NCBI RefSeq assembly: GCF_011762125.1
Contig: NZ_JAASQN010000001.1
Coordinates: forward strand, 1,550,001-1,614,000
Direction: 5' to 3'
Origin: Sphingopyxis panaciterrae
GTDB lineage: Bacteria; Pseudomonadota; Alphaproteobacteria; Sphingomonadales; Sphingomonadaceae
DNA length: 64,000 bases
Under the pieces are notes generated by a model. The model saw only the letters and a program-made list of their open reading frames with translations. It searched no databases and had not been told where the DNA came from. Numbering within the stretch: the stretch's first letter is position 1; the number at the start of each line of letters is the position of its first letter. Positions 7,567 to 15,801 of this stretch are shown here, in pieces. Made by a program: the position numbers and the translations under genes.

Positions 7567-8789
7567 GCATCGTCGAATATCGCGGGTTTGCAGGGGTTCG
7601 GCTCGAAGCCGAGGTGCTCGGTTCCGACAACGACCCTGCCGTCCTTCTGCTTCACGGGGCGGGGCAGACGCGGACGGTGTGGTCCAGCGTCGCACAGGCG
7701 CTCGAACAGGCGGGGCGCCGCGTGATCAGCCTCGATCTGCGCGGCCATGGTGGCAGCGAATGGCCCGAAGACGGGCGCTATGATTTCGAATCGCTGGTCG
7801 AGGATCTGCGCGCGGTGCTTGCGCAAATGGGGACGCGGCCCGTCGTCGTCGCCTCGACGCTGGGTGGCTGGATCGCCAGCGCCGCGCTCGAACGCGACGC
7901 GGCGGTTCTCGCGTCGGGCCTGGTTCTCGTTGACTCGCCTGTTCACGTCGACCCGGCGATGGCGCAGCGCGTCGGCGACCGGCTGCGCGAAGCGGCGACG
8001 CTCGCGCCGGGGCAGGCGCAATGGGATGTGCGCTTGTTCGATACGCTCGATACTTCGGCAATGGCCGACCGGCTCGACGGGGTTGCCGAGAAGATCGCAC
8101 TGCCGACGCTCTATGTACGCGGCGCGATCAGTGAACTCGTTTCGAAGGAGGATGCCGCTGCGTTCGTCGCCCGACTCCCCGACGGCGAACTGGTCGAGGT
8201 CGAGAATAGCGCGCTTGTCGTCATCGAGGATCGCGCCGATGCGCTCGGCGGCTATCTCATCGACTTTCTGGAACGCCGTGCCCCGCGCGGCTCGCCCGAA
8301 TATCGGGCGGGCAGCGATGCGCGTACCTTTCGCGATGCGCTCGGCTGCTTCGCGACGGGGGTGACCGTCGTCACCGCCATATGTCCCGACGGCAGCCCGG
8401 TCGGGCTGACCGCGAACAGCTTCACCTCGGTCTCGCTCGACCCCCCGATGCTGCTCGTCTGCATCGCCAATAGCGCCGGCAGTGCGCCCTATCTGCGCGA
8501 TGCCGAACGCTTCGCGGTCAATGTCCTCCAGATCGGCCAGCAGCCGACCTCGAACCGCTTTGCAGGGAAGGGCGAGGACCGCTTCGGCGTCACCCCGTGG
8601 GAGGTTGGCGAATATGGTACACCGGTGCTCACCGGATCGCTTTCCAGCTTTGAATGCGCACGCGATGCGCTGCACGACGGCGGCGACCATTTCATCCTCG
8701 TCGGCCGCGTGCTGAAGGCTATTTTCGAGCCACGCCGCGACCCCTTGCTCTACTTCCGCGGCAAATATCGCAAACTCCATTTCGCTTGA
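7563..8789 (+). CDS. Alpha/beta-hydrolase (degenerate) fused to flavin reductase
   Basis: 408 residues; ATG overlaps the GntR stop as ATGA, with AAGGAGCAGG upstream. Residues 1 to about 240 have an alpha/beta-hydrolase fold: oxyanion LLHGAG (29-34), LDLRGHGGS, and the nucleophile elbow at 97-102. All three catalytic positions appear changed: nucleophile Ser to Thr99 (ASTLGG), acid Asp to Glu191 (ISEL), His to Leu218 (NSALVVIEDR). Residues 254 to 408 are a flavin reductase-like FMN-binding domain (GCFATGVTVVTA, GLTANSFTSVSLDPP, GDHFILVGRV), of the HpaC/NtaB type that supplies reduced flavin to two-component monooxygenases. The hydrolase half may be a ligand-binding pseudoenzyme. No matching large oxygenase component lies beside it. 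Confidence 0.9.
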   Translation: MSIVEYRGFAGVRLEAEVLGSDNDPAVLLLHGAGQTRTVWSSVAQALEQAGRRVISLDLRGHGGSEWPEDGRYDFESLVEDLRAVLAQMGTRPVVVASTLGGWIASAALERDAAVLASGLVLVDSPVHVDPAMAQRVGDRLREAATLAPGQAQWDVRLFDTLDTSAMADRLDGVAEKIALPTLYVRGAISELVSKEDAAAFVARLPDGELVEVENSALVVIEDRADALGGYLIDFLERRAPRGSPEYRAGSDARTFRDALGCFATGVTVVTAICPDGSPVGLTANSFTSVSLDPPMLLVCIANSAGSAPYLRDAERFAVNVLQIGQQPTSNRFAGKGEDRFGVTPWEVGEYGTPVLTGSLSSFECARDALHDGGDHFILVGRVLKAIFEPRRDPLLYFRGKYRKLHFA

Positions 8790-8824
8790 CGACTGGACAA
8801 GCAGCCGCCAGCATCATATCGAAC

Positions 8825-8840
8825 CTAGTTATATAACTAG
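8825..8840. promoter_or_regulatory. AGTTATATAACT operator, site 3, extended to 16 bases
   Basis: CTAGTTATATAACTAG is a perfect 16-base palindrome with the common 12-base core at 8827-8838. It ends 17 bases before the start codon of the thiolase-fold gene that opens the 8858-14926 operon, overlapping the region where a promoter or leader would be. The most symmetric of the five sites. Confidence 0.75.
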
Positions 8841-8857
8841 AATCGGAGGAGAGGCGG

Positions 8858-10075
8858 ATGGCCTGGGTCAATCAGGACAAGTGCGCGATCGTCGGGGTCG
8901 GGGCGACCGACTATTATGTCCGTGGCAAAAGCTGGCCGCGCACGATCAACGACATGGCGGCCGAGGCGATCATGAACGCCTGCGCCGATGCGGGGATCAG
9001 CCACAAACAGATCGACGGCTTCTCCTATTATTCGACCGCGGGCGCGGGCTATCTCGACAAGTTCGATACCGCCAGCCTGATGGAAACATTGGGTATGCCG
9101 CATATCAGCTGGTCGGCGACATTGACCAGCGGCGGGGGCGGTTGTCCCGGCGCGATCGGCCTTGCGACCGCTGGCCTGATGAACGAGGATTGCACCTACA
9201 CCGTCACCTTGATGGCGCTGCAGCAATTGCCGCAGCATCGGCTCGGCGTCGTGTTTGGCGCCGCCGCGCCCAACCCGGAAAACAGTTTTCTCCAGCCGTC
9301 AGGTTTGGTCGGGCCCGGCCATCTGATGAGCGTCCTCGCGCGCCGGCACATGCACCTCTACGGCACGACGCAGGATGCGTTCGGCGAGGTCGTGATGGCG
9401 ACCCGCGCCAACACCCACAACCGGCCGAAAGCCGTGCGCAAGGAGCCGCTGACCAAGGACCAATATGATGCCTCGGTAATGCTGGCCGATCCGCTGCGGC
9501 GCCTCGACTTCTGTCTCGAAACCGACGGCGCGGTCGCCGTCATCACCACGACGATGGACCGCGCCAAGGACTGCCGCCACAAGCCCGCGGTCGTCCACGC
9601 CGCCGCGCATGGCGGTCAGCGCGAATGGGGCCGCGCCTTTGCGTGGATGGGCATGCCCGACCCGCATTTCGCCAGCTCCGGCCACAAGTTCACCGCCGAC
9701 CGCGTCTGGGCGCAATCGGGCCTCAGCGCCAGGGACATGGACGTCGCGCTGATCTATGATCATTTCAGCCCGATGGTGCTGATGCAGCTCGAAGACTATG
9801 GCTTCTGCGAAAAGGGCGAGGGCAATGATTATGTCCTCTCGGGGAAGCTGCGCTACGATCCCGCGACGGGCAAGGGCGTCAATGGCGGCACGCCGGTGAA
9901 CACCCACGGCGGCAACCTCAACGAAGCCTATATCATCGGCATGACCCATATCGTTGAGGGCGTCGAACAGGTGCGCGGTACCGCGATCAATCAGGTCAAG
10001 GATGCCGAATTCGCGCTCGTCTCGGGCGGTCCGGCGTCGCTCCCCGTCTCCAGCCTCATCCTGCGCAAGGACTGA
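8858..10075 (+). CDS. Thiolase-fold protein, Ltp2-like putative aldolase (copy 1)
   Basis: 405 residues of thiolase fold. The position of the nucleophilic cysteine reads LTSGGGG, with no Cys, and the GHP histidine motif is replaced by NTHGGNLNEAY. A YDHFS motif with Tyr300 is present. These features match the lipid-transfer/Ltp2 branch, whose members with a DUF35 partner act as retro-aldolases releasing a ketone and a short acyl-CoA in steroid side-chain degradation, using tyrosine chemistry. The DUF35 partner follows five bases later. First gene of an operon with a CoA-transferase, a kinase-like protein and an SDR, directly under the best palindrome. Aldolase role is inferred from the family and pairing. 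Confidence 0.85.
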   Translation: MAWVNQDKCAIVGVGATDYYVRGKSWPRTINDMAAEAIMNACADAGISHKQIDGFSYYSTAGAGYLDKFDTASLMETLGMPHISWSATLTSGGGGCPGAIGLATAGLMNEDCTYTVTLMALQQLPQHRLGVVFGAAAPNPENSFLQPSGLVGPGHLMSVLARRHMHLYGTTQDAFGEVVMATRANTHNRPKAVRKEPLTKDQYDASVMLADPLRRLDFCLETDGAVAVITTTMDRAKDCRHKPAVVHAAAHGGQREWGRAFAWMGMPDPHFASSGHKFTADRVWAQSGLSARDMDVALIYDHFSPMVLMQLEDYGFCEKGEGNDYVLSGKLRYDPATGKGVNGGTPVNTHGGNLNEAYIIGMTHIVEGVEQVRGTAINQVKDAEFALVSGGPASLPVSSLILRKD

Positions 10076-10080
10076 TCGAC

Positions 10081-10509
10081 ATGACCTACGGCCCCGCCCG
10101 CGCGATCCCCGGTGACCAGATCCGCATCACCACCAACCCCGATACCGAGCCTTTCTGGCAGGCGGCGAAGGAGGGCAAGCTCACTGCGTGCCAGTGCGGC
10201 GGGTGCGGCCATTTCCGCATGCCGCCGACCGCGATCTGCCCCGAGTGCGGCAGCCGCGCCAAGGAGTGGCCGACGCTCCCCGGCACCGCCACCGTGTTCA
10301 GTTACGCGATCTGCAACAAGAACCCCAGGAATGGCGAGGATTATGTCTATGTCCCCGTCGTCGTCGACCTCGACGGCGCTCCGGGTACACGCCTCAACGC
10401 CAATGTCTCGGGCTGCGACGCCGAGGACGTCCATATCGGGATGCAGGTGACCGTCGACTGGACGCCGATCCAGGACGGCTGGGTCCTCCCCAACTTCCGG
10501 AAAGCCTGA
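10081..10509 (+). CDS. Zn-ribbon OB-fold protein, DUF35 (copy 1)
   Basis: 142 residues. N-terminal helix (TEPFWQAAKEGKL), then a rubredoxin-like Zn ribbon with C39-x2-C42 and C53-x2-C56, then an OB fold with VPVVVDLDGAPGTRL. This is the DUF35 partner of thiolase-fold aldolases, forming a heterocomplex needed for activity and acyl-CoA binding (ChsH2-type). It lies five bases after its thiolase partner and four before the CoA-transferase. All four Zn ligands are intact. The order here is thiolase then DUF35, the reverse of copies 2 and 3. Confidence 0.9.
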   Translation: MTYGPARAIPGDQIRITTNPDTEPFWQAAKEGKLTACQCGGCGHFRMPPTAICPECGSRAKEWPTLPGTATVFSYAICNKNPRNGEDYVYVPVVVDLDGAPGTRLNANVSGCDAEDVHIGMQVTVDWTPIQDGWVLPNFRKA

Positions 10510-10513
10510 CGCG

Positions 10514-12709
10514 ATGCTCGGCGACCTCAAGATCGTCGAGATCGGCGAGGGCATGGCGGTGCAGGTCGCCGGGCTGATGCTCGCCGAACTCGGCGCCGAT
10601 GTGCTGAAGGTCGAGCGCCCCGGCGGCGACCCTGCACGCGGCACCGCGCCCTTCGCCAACTGGAACCGCGGCAAGAAGAGCCTCGCCCTCGATCTCGATA
10701 CCGGCGACGGCCGCGCCAAACTTGAAGAACGCCTCGCAGGCGCCGACGCGCTGCTTCACCAGTTCACACCGGCGCGCGCGAAGGTGCTCGGGCTCGACGA
10801 CGCCAGCCTCGCCGCGCGTTACCCGCACCTCGTCGTCACCGCCATCACCGGATCGCCCGTGAACCACCCTGACGTCGAGCGCGGCGACGACGAACTGCTC
10901 GTCGCCGCGCGCGTCGGCGCGCTGTACGAGAATGATGGCCACCGCGCCGGGCCGATCGTCTATCGCTACCGACAGGGCAGTTGGTCCGCCGCGCATCTCG
11001 CCGCCGCGGGCCTGCTCGCACGCCTCGTGAAGCGGCTGCAAACCGGGCAGGGCGGTGCAGCGCACACATCGATCTTCCAGGGCTTCCTCGCGACGCTTCC
11101 GCTCGTCTGGGCGCGCAACAGCGAAGGTCCGATGGTGAACCCCGTCACCTATCCGCCCGGTCCGCGCCCGATTGCGCAGCAATTGTTCCAGTGCAAGGGC
11201 GGCGACTGGCTCCAGATCATGGACCCGACCCGCCAGTTCGATTACGCCACGATGCCGACGATGTGGGACGTCATGGCCGAAACCGAGGTCGACCTCGAAA
11301 CCGAAGCCGGGCAGGCCGAAGCCTTCAGGCTTCGCCCGCGCGACAACTGGATCGCCGACATGCGCGCCGCCGATATCGCGGTCGAACCCGCTTATCCGAT
11401 GGGTGAAGTGCTCCGCCACGACGATGCCGAGGCGAACGGTTATGTGATCGAAGTCAATGATCCCGACCTCGGCAAGACCCGCCAGCCCAACACGCCCTTC
11501 CATAGCGACGCCGACCTGCCGCAAGGCCGCCCCGCTCCGCGCCTCGGCGAAGGCGGCAATGTCACATGGCCCGCCAAGCCCGCGCCCGCGCCTGGCACCG
11601 CGCCCGCCGAAATCCTCGAAGGCGTCCGCGTCCTCGACCTTGGCATGTTCCTCGCCGGTCCGATGGGCCCGTCGATGATGGGCGACATGGGCGCCAACGT
11701 GATCAAGGTCGAGGCGCTGACCGGCGACCGCATCCGCTTCATGCACCGCTATTACCAGGCCGCGGCGCGCAGCAAACGCAGCCTCGCGCTCGACCTCACC
11801 AACCCCGCTGCCCAGCCGATCCTCGAACGGCTGCTGCAGTGGGCCGAACTCGTCCACCACAATATGCGCTTCAAGGGCGCCGCCAAGCTAGGCCTCAGCG
11901 AAGAGGGCATTCGCCAATACAACCCCGATATCGCATTCAACTATTCAAGCGCCTATGGCCAGCGCGGCGCGCGCGGCAACTGGCCGGGCTATGACTCGAT
12001 CTTCAACGCGATCGCCGGCTGGGAGTTCGAAAATGCGGGGGAGGGCAACCGCCCCGTCTTCAACCGCCCCGGCACGATGGACGTCGCGACCGCGCAAAGC
12101 TGCCTCGTCGAACTGATGGCGTCGCTCTATGCCAAGCGCGCGACGGGCAGGGGCTATACGACGCAGACCTCGCTCCTCGGCATGGCCGCGTTCACGCAGG
12201 GCGAACGGCTGATCGGTCCCGACGGCGAACTGACCGACACTTATCATCTGACCAGCGACCAGACCGGCTTCTCGCCCTGGCACCGGATCTATGAATGCGC
12301 CGATGGCGCGTGGGTCGCGGTCGCTGCGCACAAGCCCGAGCAGCAGGCCGCGCTTGCCGAACTGCTCGGCGATGATCTTGAGGCCGGCGCCAAGACGCGT
12401 AACGCCGCCGACCTGCTCGCCGACCTCGAAGCCGCCGCCGTCCCAGCCGACGCCGTCAATTTCGAAAATGCGATGCACCGTTTCTTCGACGATCCGTTTA
12501 ATCGCGAACTGAACCTCGTGTCGGTCCTGCCGCAGCCGCTCTACGGCATCGTCGAACAGCCCGGCGCCTTCTGGAATTTCGGCGACACCCCGGTCGTTTT
12601 CAAACGCTGCTGCCCCGCAGTTGGCGAGCATAGCGATGAAATCCTTCGCGAAATCGGCTATTCAGACGACGAGATCACGGACTTCCGCGCCGCGAAAATC
12701 ATAGGATGA
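10514..12709 (+). CDS. Tandem family III CoA-transferase (two CaiB/BaiF halves)
   Basis: 731 residues, nearly twice the usual 400. Residues 1 to about 350 and about 372 to 731 each begin with a CaiB Rossmann start (LKIVEIG...ELGADVLKVERPGGDPARG and VRVLDLG...DMGANVIKVEALTGDRIR). In the second half the catalytic aspartate of the family is present in GTMDVATAQ (D523). In the first half the equivalent place reads YRYRQG (R151), so only the second half looks catalytic. Expected reaction: CoA transfer between acyl-CoA and a free carboxylate pathway intermediate. Tandem forms may fold as an intramolecular version of the interlocked dimer. Overlaps the next gene by four bases. Confidence 0.9.
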   Translation: MLGDLKIVEIGEGMAVQVAGLMLAELGADVLKVERPGGDPARGTAPFANWNRGKKSLALDLDTGDGRAKLEERLAGADALLHQFTPARAKVLGLDDASLAARYPHLVVTAITGSPVNHPDVERGDDELLVAARVGALYENDGHRAGPIVYRYRQGSWSAAHLAAAGLLARLVKRLQTGQGGAAHTSIFQGFLATLPLVWARNSEGPMVNPVTYPPGPRPIAQQLFQCKGGDWLQIMDPTRQFDYATMPTMWDVMAETEVDLETEAGQAEAFRLRPRDNWIADMRAADIAVEPAYPMGEVLRHDDAEANGYVIEVNDPDLGKTRQPNTPFHSDADLPQGRPAPRLGEGGNVTWPAKPAPAPGTAPAEILEGVRVLDLGMFLAGPMGPSMMGDMGANVIKVEALTGDRIRFMHRYYQAAARSKRSLALDLTNPAAQPILERLLQWAELVHHNMRFKGAAKLGLSEEGIRQYNPDIAFNYSSAYGQRGARGNWPGYDSIFNAIAGWEFENAGEGNRPVFNRPGTMDVATAQSCLVELMASLYAKRATGRGYTTQTSLLGMAAFTQGERLIGPDGELTDTYHLTSDQTGFSPWHRIYECADGAWVAVAAHKPEQQAALAELLGDDLEAGAKTRNAADLLADLEAAAVPADAVNFENAMHRFFDDPFNRELNLVSVLPQPLYGIVEQPGAFWNFGDTPVVFKRCCPAVGEHSDEILREIGYSDDEITDFRAAKIIG

Positions 12710-14079
12710 CGGCGCACGAGCTTCTCCCGCCCGGCCTCGCCGCCGCGGTCGAAACCGCCAGCGGCGCCCGCGTCGTCGCGGTCCGTCCACGCGGCGGCGG
12801 CGGCGCCTCGCGCGAGGGCGCCGAGCTCGACCTCCTATGGCCCGACGGCCGCGCCGCCAGCGCTTATATGAACTACGACGTCCACAAGGCGGGGGCGGGC
12901 GACGACGCCGCTTTCCTGCGTGAGGCTGCAGTGCTTCGTGCGCTCTCGGGGCCGCTCGCCCACGCTGGCGTTCGCGTCGCGCCCTACTACGCATCGGTCC
13001 CCGACCAGCGCGCCCTCGTCTGCGGCATGATCCCGGGTAAGGATCGCTTCGGCACCATCGCCGACGCAGCGCAGCGCGACACGCTCGCCGCCGATTTCAT
13101 GGCGCAGCTCGCCGCGCTCCATCGCATCGACGTCGTGGCAAATCCGGTCGAAGGCATGGGCCCGGTCGAACCCGCCGAAACCTTCATCCGCCGCCGCATC
13201 GCCGAGCTGCGTGCGGGGAACAGCGGTAAGGGCTGGGACCCGCTGATCCACCTGTCGCTGGGCTGGCTCGAAGCGAACATCCCCGCGAACATGCCCGCGT
13301 CGGTCATCGTCCATGGCGACGCAGGGCCGGGCAACTTCCTCTACGACGGCGACAAGATTACCGCGCTGCTCGACTGGGAACTCGTCCATTACGGCGACCC
13401 GATGGCCGACCTGGCGATGCTCGCGATCCGGATGCTGTTTCAGGGCTTCGTCCCGCTGCGGCAGGCTTTTGCCGCTTATGAAGCCGCGGGCGGGCACCGG
13501 GTCGACCTGCCGCGCCTGATCTACTGGCGTCTGCTCTTCCAGACCAGCTTCGCGCGCCGCTCGCGCTACGACGATCCCGCCGCGCCGCCGCCGCCCAACC
13601 TCGGCATGAACCTCGTCTATTCGACGATCCACCGCCGCGTCCTCTCGCACGCCCTCGCCGAAGCCGCGGGCATTGCCTTGCCGCCCGTTATGCTGCCCGA
13701 TGCGCCGATCGGCGCGCATGACAAGAGCTTTGCCATCGCACTCGACGACATCCGCGACACCATCGTCCCGCGCGTCGCCGACCAGCAGGCGGCGGTGAAA
13801 GCCAAGGGCATGGCGCGCCTGATCAAATGGTGGCGCGCGATCGAGCGTTTCGAACCCGGCTTCCACGCCGCCGAACAGGCCGAGATCGAAGCCGCGCTCG
13901 CGCAGGGCTTCGCCGACTATCGCGCGGCTTGGGCGGCCTTTCGCGATGCCGTCGCGGGCGACCGCATCGCCAACGACGCCGCGATCATCCTCTGCAACGC
14001 GCACGAGACGCGCGAAGCGGCGCTGATGGCCGATGCGATGGGCGGCCTCGCCGATACGAAATTCGCACCGCTGCAATAG
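12706..14079 (+). CDS. APH/ACAD10-type phosphotransferase family protein
   Basis: 457 residues; start ATG overlaps the CoA-transferase stop (ATGA). The kinase core has the Brenner motif HGDAGPGNF (catalytic Asp and Asn) followed by ALLDWELVHYGDPMADLAM, with the metal-binding Asp. This is the phosphotransferase fold of aminoglycoside kinases and of the ACAD10/11 kinase domains that phosphorylate 4-hydroxyacyl-CoA, which are common in acyl-CoA degradation clusters. A C-terminal helical extension of about 130 residues follows the core. In this operon an acyl-CoA or hydroxy-acid kinase role is more likely than drug resistance, but it is inference. Confidence 0.85.
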   Translation: MTAHELLPPGLAAAVETASGARVVAVRPRGGGGASREGAELDLLWPDGRAASAYMNYDVHKAGAGDDAAFLREAAVLRALSGPLAHAGVRVAPYYASVPDQRALVCGMIPGKDRFGTIADAAQRDTLAADFMAQLAALHRIDVVANPVEGMGPVEPAETFIRRRIAELRAGNSGKGWDPLIHLSLGWLEANIPANMPASVIVHGDAGPGNFLYDGDKITALLDWELVHYGDPMADLAMLAIRMLFQGFVPLRQAFAAYEAAGGHRVDLPRLIYWRLLFQTSFARRSRYDDPAAPPPPNLGMNLVYSTIHRRVLSHALAEAAGIALPPVMLPDAPIGAHDKSFAIALDDIRDTIVPRVADQQAAVKAKGMARLIKWWRAIERFEPGFHAAEQAEIEAALAQGFADYRAAWAAFRDAVAGDRIANDAAIILCNAHETREAALMADAMGGLADTKFAPLQ

Positions 14080-14101
14080 ACATCAGGAAAGGTTGAGGGA
14101 C

Positions 14102-14926
14102 ATGGCGAAAGATATCTTGGGCTACAAGGGCAAGCGCGTCGTCGTGATGGGGTGCTTCTCGGGCACCGGCGAAGCCTGCGCGCGCGCGCTGGTCGACCTC
14201 GGCGCCGAAGTGCACGGCGCCGACATCAAGCCGTCGCCGGTGAACCTTGCAAGCTTCACCGAAGTCGACCTCAAGAACCCTGACGCGATTGCGGCCGGCA
14301 TCGACAGCATCGGCGGCAAGATCGACGCGGTGTTCAACGTTTCCGGCCTGCCCCAGACCTTCCCCGGCGAGGACGTCGTCACCGTCAACTTCCTCGGCAT
14401 CCGCGCGTGGACTGAAGGCTGGATCCCGCACCTCAACCCCGGCGCCGCAATCGTCTCGGTCTCGTCGCTCGGCGGCATGAAGTGGCTGACGCGTCAGCCG
14501 CTCCTCCGCGAATTTATCGCGATCGAGGATTTTACCGAGGCGCGCCAATGGTATCGCGACCGCGCGGGCGAAGTGGGCGACCCTTACAGCCTCGCCAAGG
14601 AAGCGATCAACACCTGGACCCAGGTCCGCGCGCCCGACCTGATCGGCCGCGACATCCGCATCAACTGCACCATGCCCAGCCCGATCGATACCCCGATGCT
14701 CGGCGAATTCCGCAAGGTCGCGGGCGACGCGGTGCTCGGCGCCTTCGCCAAGGCCAAGGGCCGCTATTCGACCGCCGAGGAACAGGCGCTGCCGCTGATC
14801 CTGCTGGGCAGCGACGCCGCGAGCTTCATCAGCGGGGTATGCCTGCCGGTCGACGCGGGCCTAGCCGGCGGGCTCGCGACGGGCGTTCTTGATATTCAGA
14901 AGATGATTGCCGAGGCTTCCGCCTAA
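14102..14926 (+). CDS. SDR oxidoreductase, 3-alpha-hydroxysteroid dehydrogenase-like
   Basis: 274 residues from ATG 14102, with AGGAAAGGTTGAGGG upstream. The dinucleotide motif is GCFSGTG (17-23), the NAG-equivalent is NVSG (79-82), catalytic serines lie near 121, and Y162-x3-K166 is present. The compact N-terminus with a short beta-2 to beta-3 region and VNFLGIRA resembles the 3-alpha-hydroxysteroid/carbonyl reductase branch (HsdA-like), whose members act on bulky alicyclic alcohols. Last gene of the 8858-14926 operon, followed by a repeat hairpin. Actual substrate unknown. Confidence 0.85.
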   Translation: MAKDILGYKGKRVVVMGCFSGTGEACARALVDLGAEVHGADIKPSPVNLASFTEVDLKNPDAIAAGIDSIGGKIDAVFNVSGLPQTFPGEDVVTVNFLGIRAWTEGWIPHLNPGAAIVSVSSLGGMKWLTRQPLLREFIAIEDFTEARQWYRDRAGEVGDPYSLAKEAINTWTQVRAPDLIGRDIRINCTMPSPIDTPMLGEFRKVAGDAVLGAFAKAKGRYSTAEEQALPLILLGSDAASFISGVCLPVDAGLAGGLATGVLDIQKMIAEASA

Positions 14927-14931
14927 TGCTT

Positions 14932-15012
14932 GTCATTGCGAGGAGCGAAGCGACGCGGCAATCCAGAGTAGGTGCAAACCGCTCTGGATTGCTTCGCTTC
15001 GCTCGCAATGAC
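14932..15012. repeat. Long REP-type hairpin between convergent genes
   Basis: Arms of about 34 bases start GTCATTGCGAGGAGCGAAGC and end in the inverted copy GCTTCGCTCGCAATGAC, with CAATCCAGAG and CTCTGGATTG as inner arms. It fills the gap between the SDR stop and the convergent TetR gene. This GTCATTGCGAG hairpin is a familiar dispersed repeat in alphaproteobacteria. It probably also acts as a bidirectional transcription barrier. Confidence 0.8.
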
Positions 15013-15022
15013 AATGTGTGAA

Positions 15023-15685
15023 CTACCCGCGCGCGCCCAGCATCATCGCAATGCTGTGTGCCGCCGCCGCCTTCAGGTCGGCATAGCCGACGCCTTCGCT
15101 ATGGCTGCTCATCGGGCCGATCGCCGACAAGCGCTCGAGGATCATCAGCACCGTGCCGGCGCACGACCGCGGCGACAGTTGCGCCGGGGTGCGTCCCGCG
15201 GCTTGCGCTCGCATCACCTGTTCGCTGATCGCATCCATCATCGGCCGCGCCTGTGTCATCCGGGCTTCGTAGAAGCGCGGGTCGCCTTCCTCGGCCGCCA
15301 GGTTGCGGACGACGAAGATCGTCCGGTTGCGATTCCAGATGTCGGTGTAGCATTCGACGAAGGCCAGCGCGGCCGTGTCCGCTCCCGGCGCCAGCCAGTC
15401 GCGCGCGATGATCGCCTCCAGTTCGGGCGAGGACTGGCTCGCATTTTCCAGCGCGGCGAGCACGGCTTCGGGCACGCCCTTGAAATAGACATAGAAGGTC
15501 GCGGGCGACGTCTGCGCCGCGCGCGCGACATCGACGACCGACACGTCGCGCAGCCCGTGCGTTTCGAGCAGCGCGACGGTCGCGTCGATCAGCTGCTGCC
15601 GCGTCCGCTGCCCCTTGGCGCCGAGCCGGCGTCCGCTGCCTTCGGCGGCGATATCCGCCGTCTTGATTGCCTGTTGCTGCGTCAA
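15023..15685 (-). CDS. TetR family transcriptional regulator
   Basis: 220 residues from a TTG at 15685, preferred because AGGGGCAGGA stands eight bases upstream. A longer frame reaches an ATG at 15745 but would carry a basic tail atypical of the family. The helix-turn-helix is clear: RTRQQLIDATVALLETHG, VSVVDVARAAQTSPATFYVYFKG. The C-terminal ligand domain is variable. The gene is divergent from the SDR-MFS-DUF35-thiolase operon, with a TTGACGTATCGTCAA palindrome between them, so it probably represses that operon and itself. The ligand is probably an acyl-CoA or free acid of the pathway (inferred). Confidence 0.9.
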   Translation of the reverse strand: MTQQQAIKTADIAAEGSGRRLGAKGQRTRQQLIDATVALLETHGLRDVSVVDVARAAQTSPATFYVYFKGVPEAVLAALENASQSSPELEAIIARDWLAPGADTAALAFVECYTDIWNRNRTIFVVRNLAAEEGDPRFYEARMTQARPMMDAISEQVMRAQAAGRTPAQLSPRSCAGTVLMILERLSAIGPMSSHSEGVGYADLKAAAAHSIAMMLGARG

Positions 15686-15749
15686 ATGGCTTGTCCTGCC
15701 CCTTATTTTCGCCGCCACCCTAACAGCAGGCTTGCGATATGGCAAAAAG

Positions 15750-15764
15750 TTGACGTATCGTCAA
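15750..15764. promoter_or_regulatory. TTGACGTATCGTCAA operator beside tetR, site A
   Basis: Perfect inverted repeat with arms TTGACG and CGTCAA around TAT. It lies 64 bases upstream of the chosen tetR start and 37 bases before the chosen SDR start at 15802. Size and place are typical for a TetR dimer site in a divergent promoter. A relative with the same outer five bases on both sides stands at 26072. Confidence 0.75.
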
Positions 15765-15801
15765 AAAATAGATGAAAACCATGGAAAATTGGGGATTCGG
15801 G

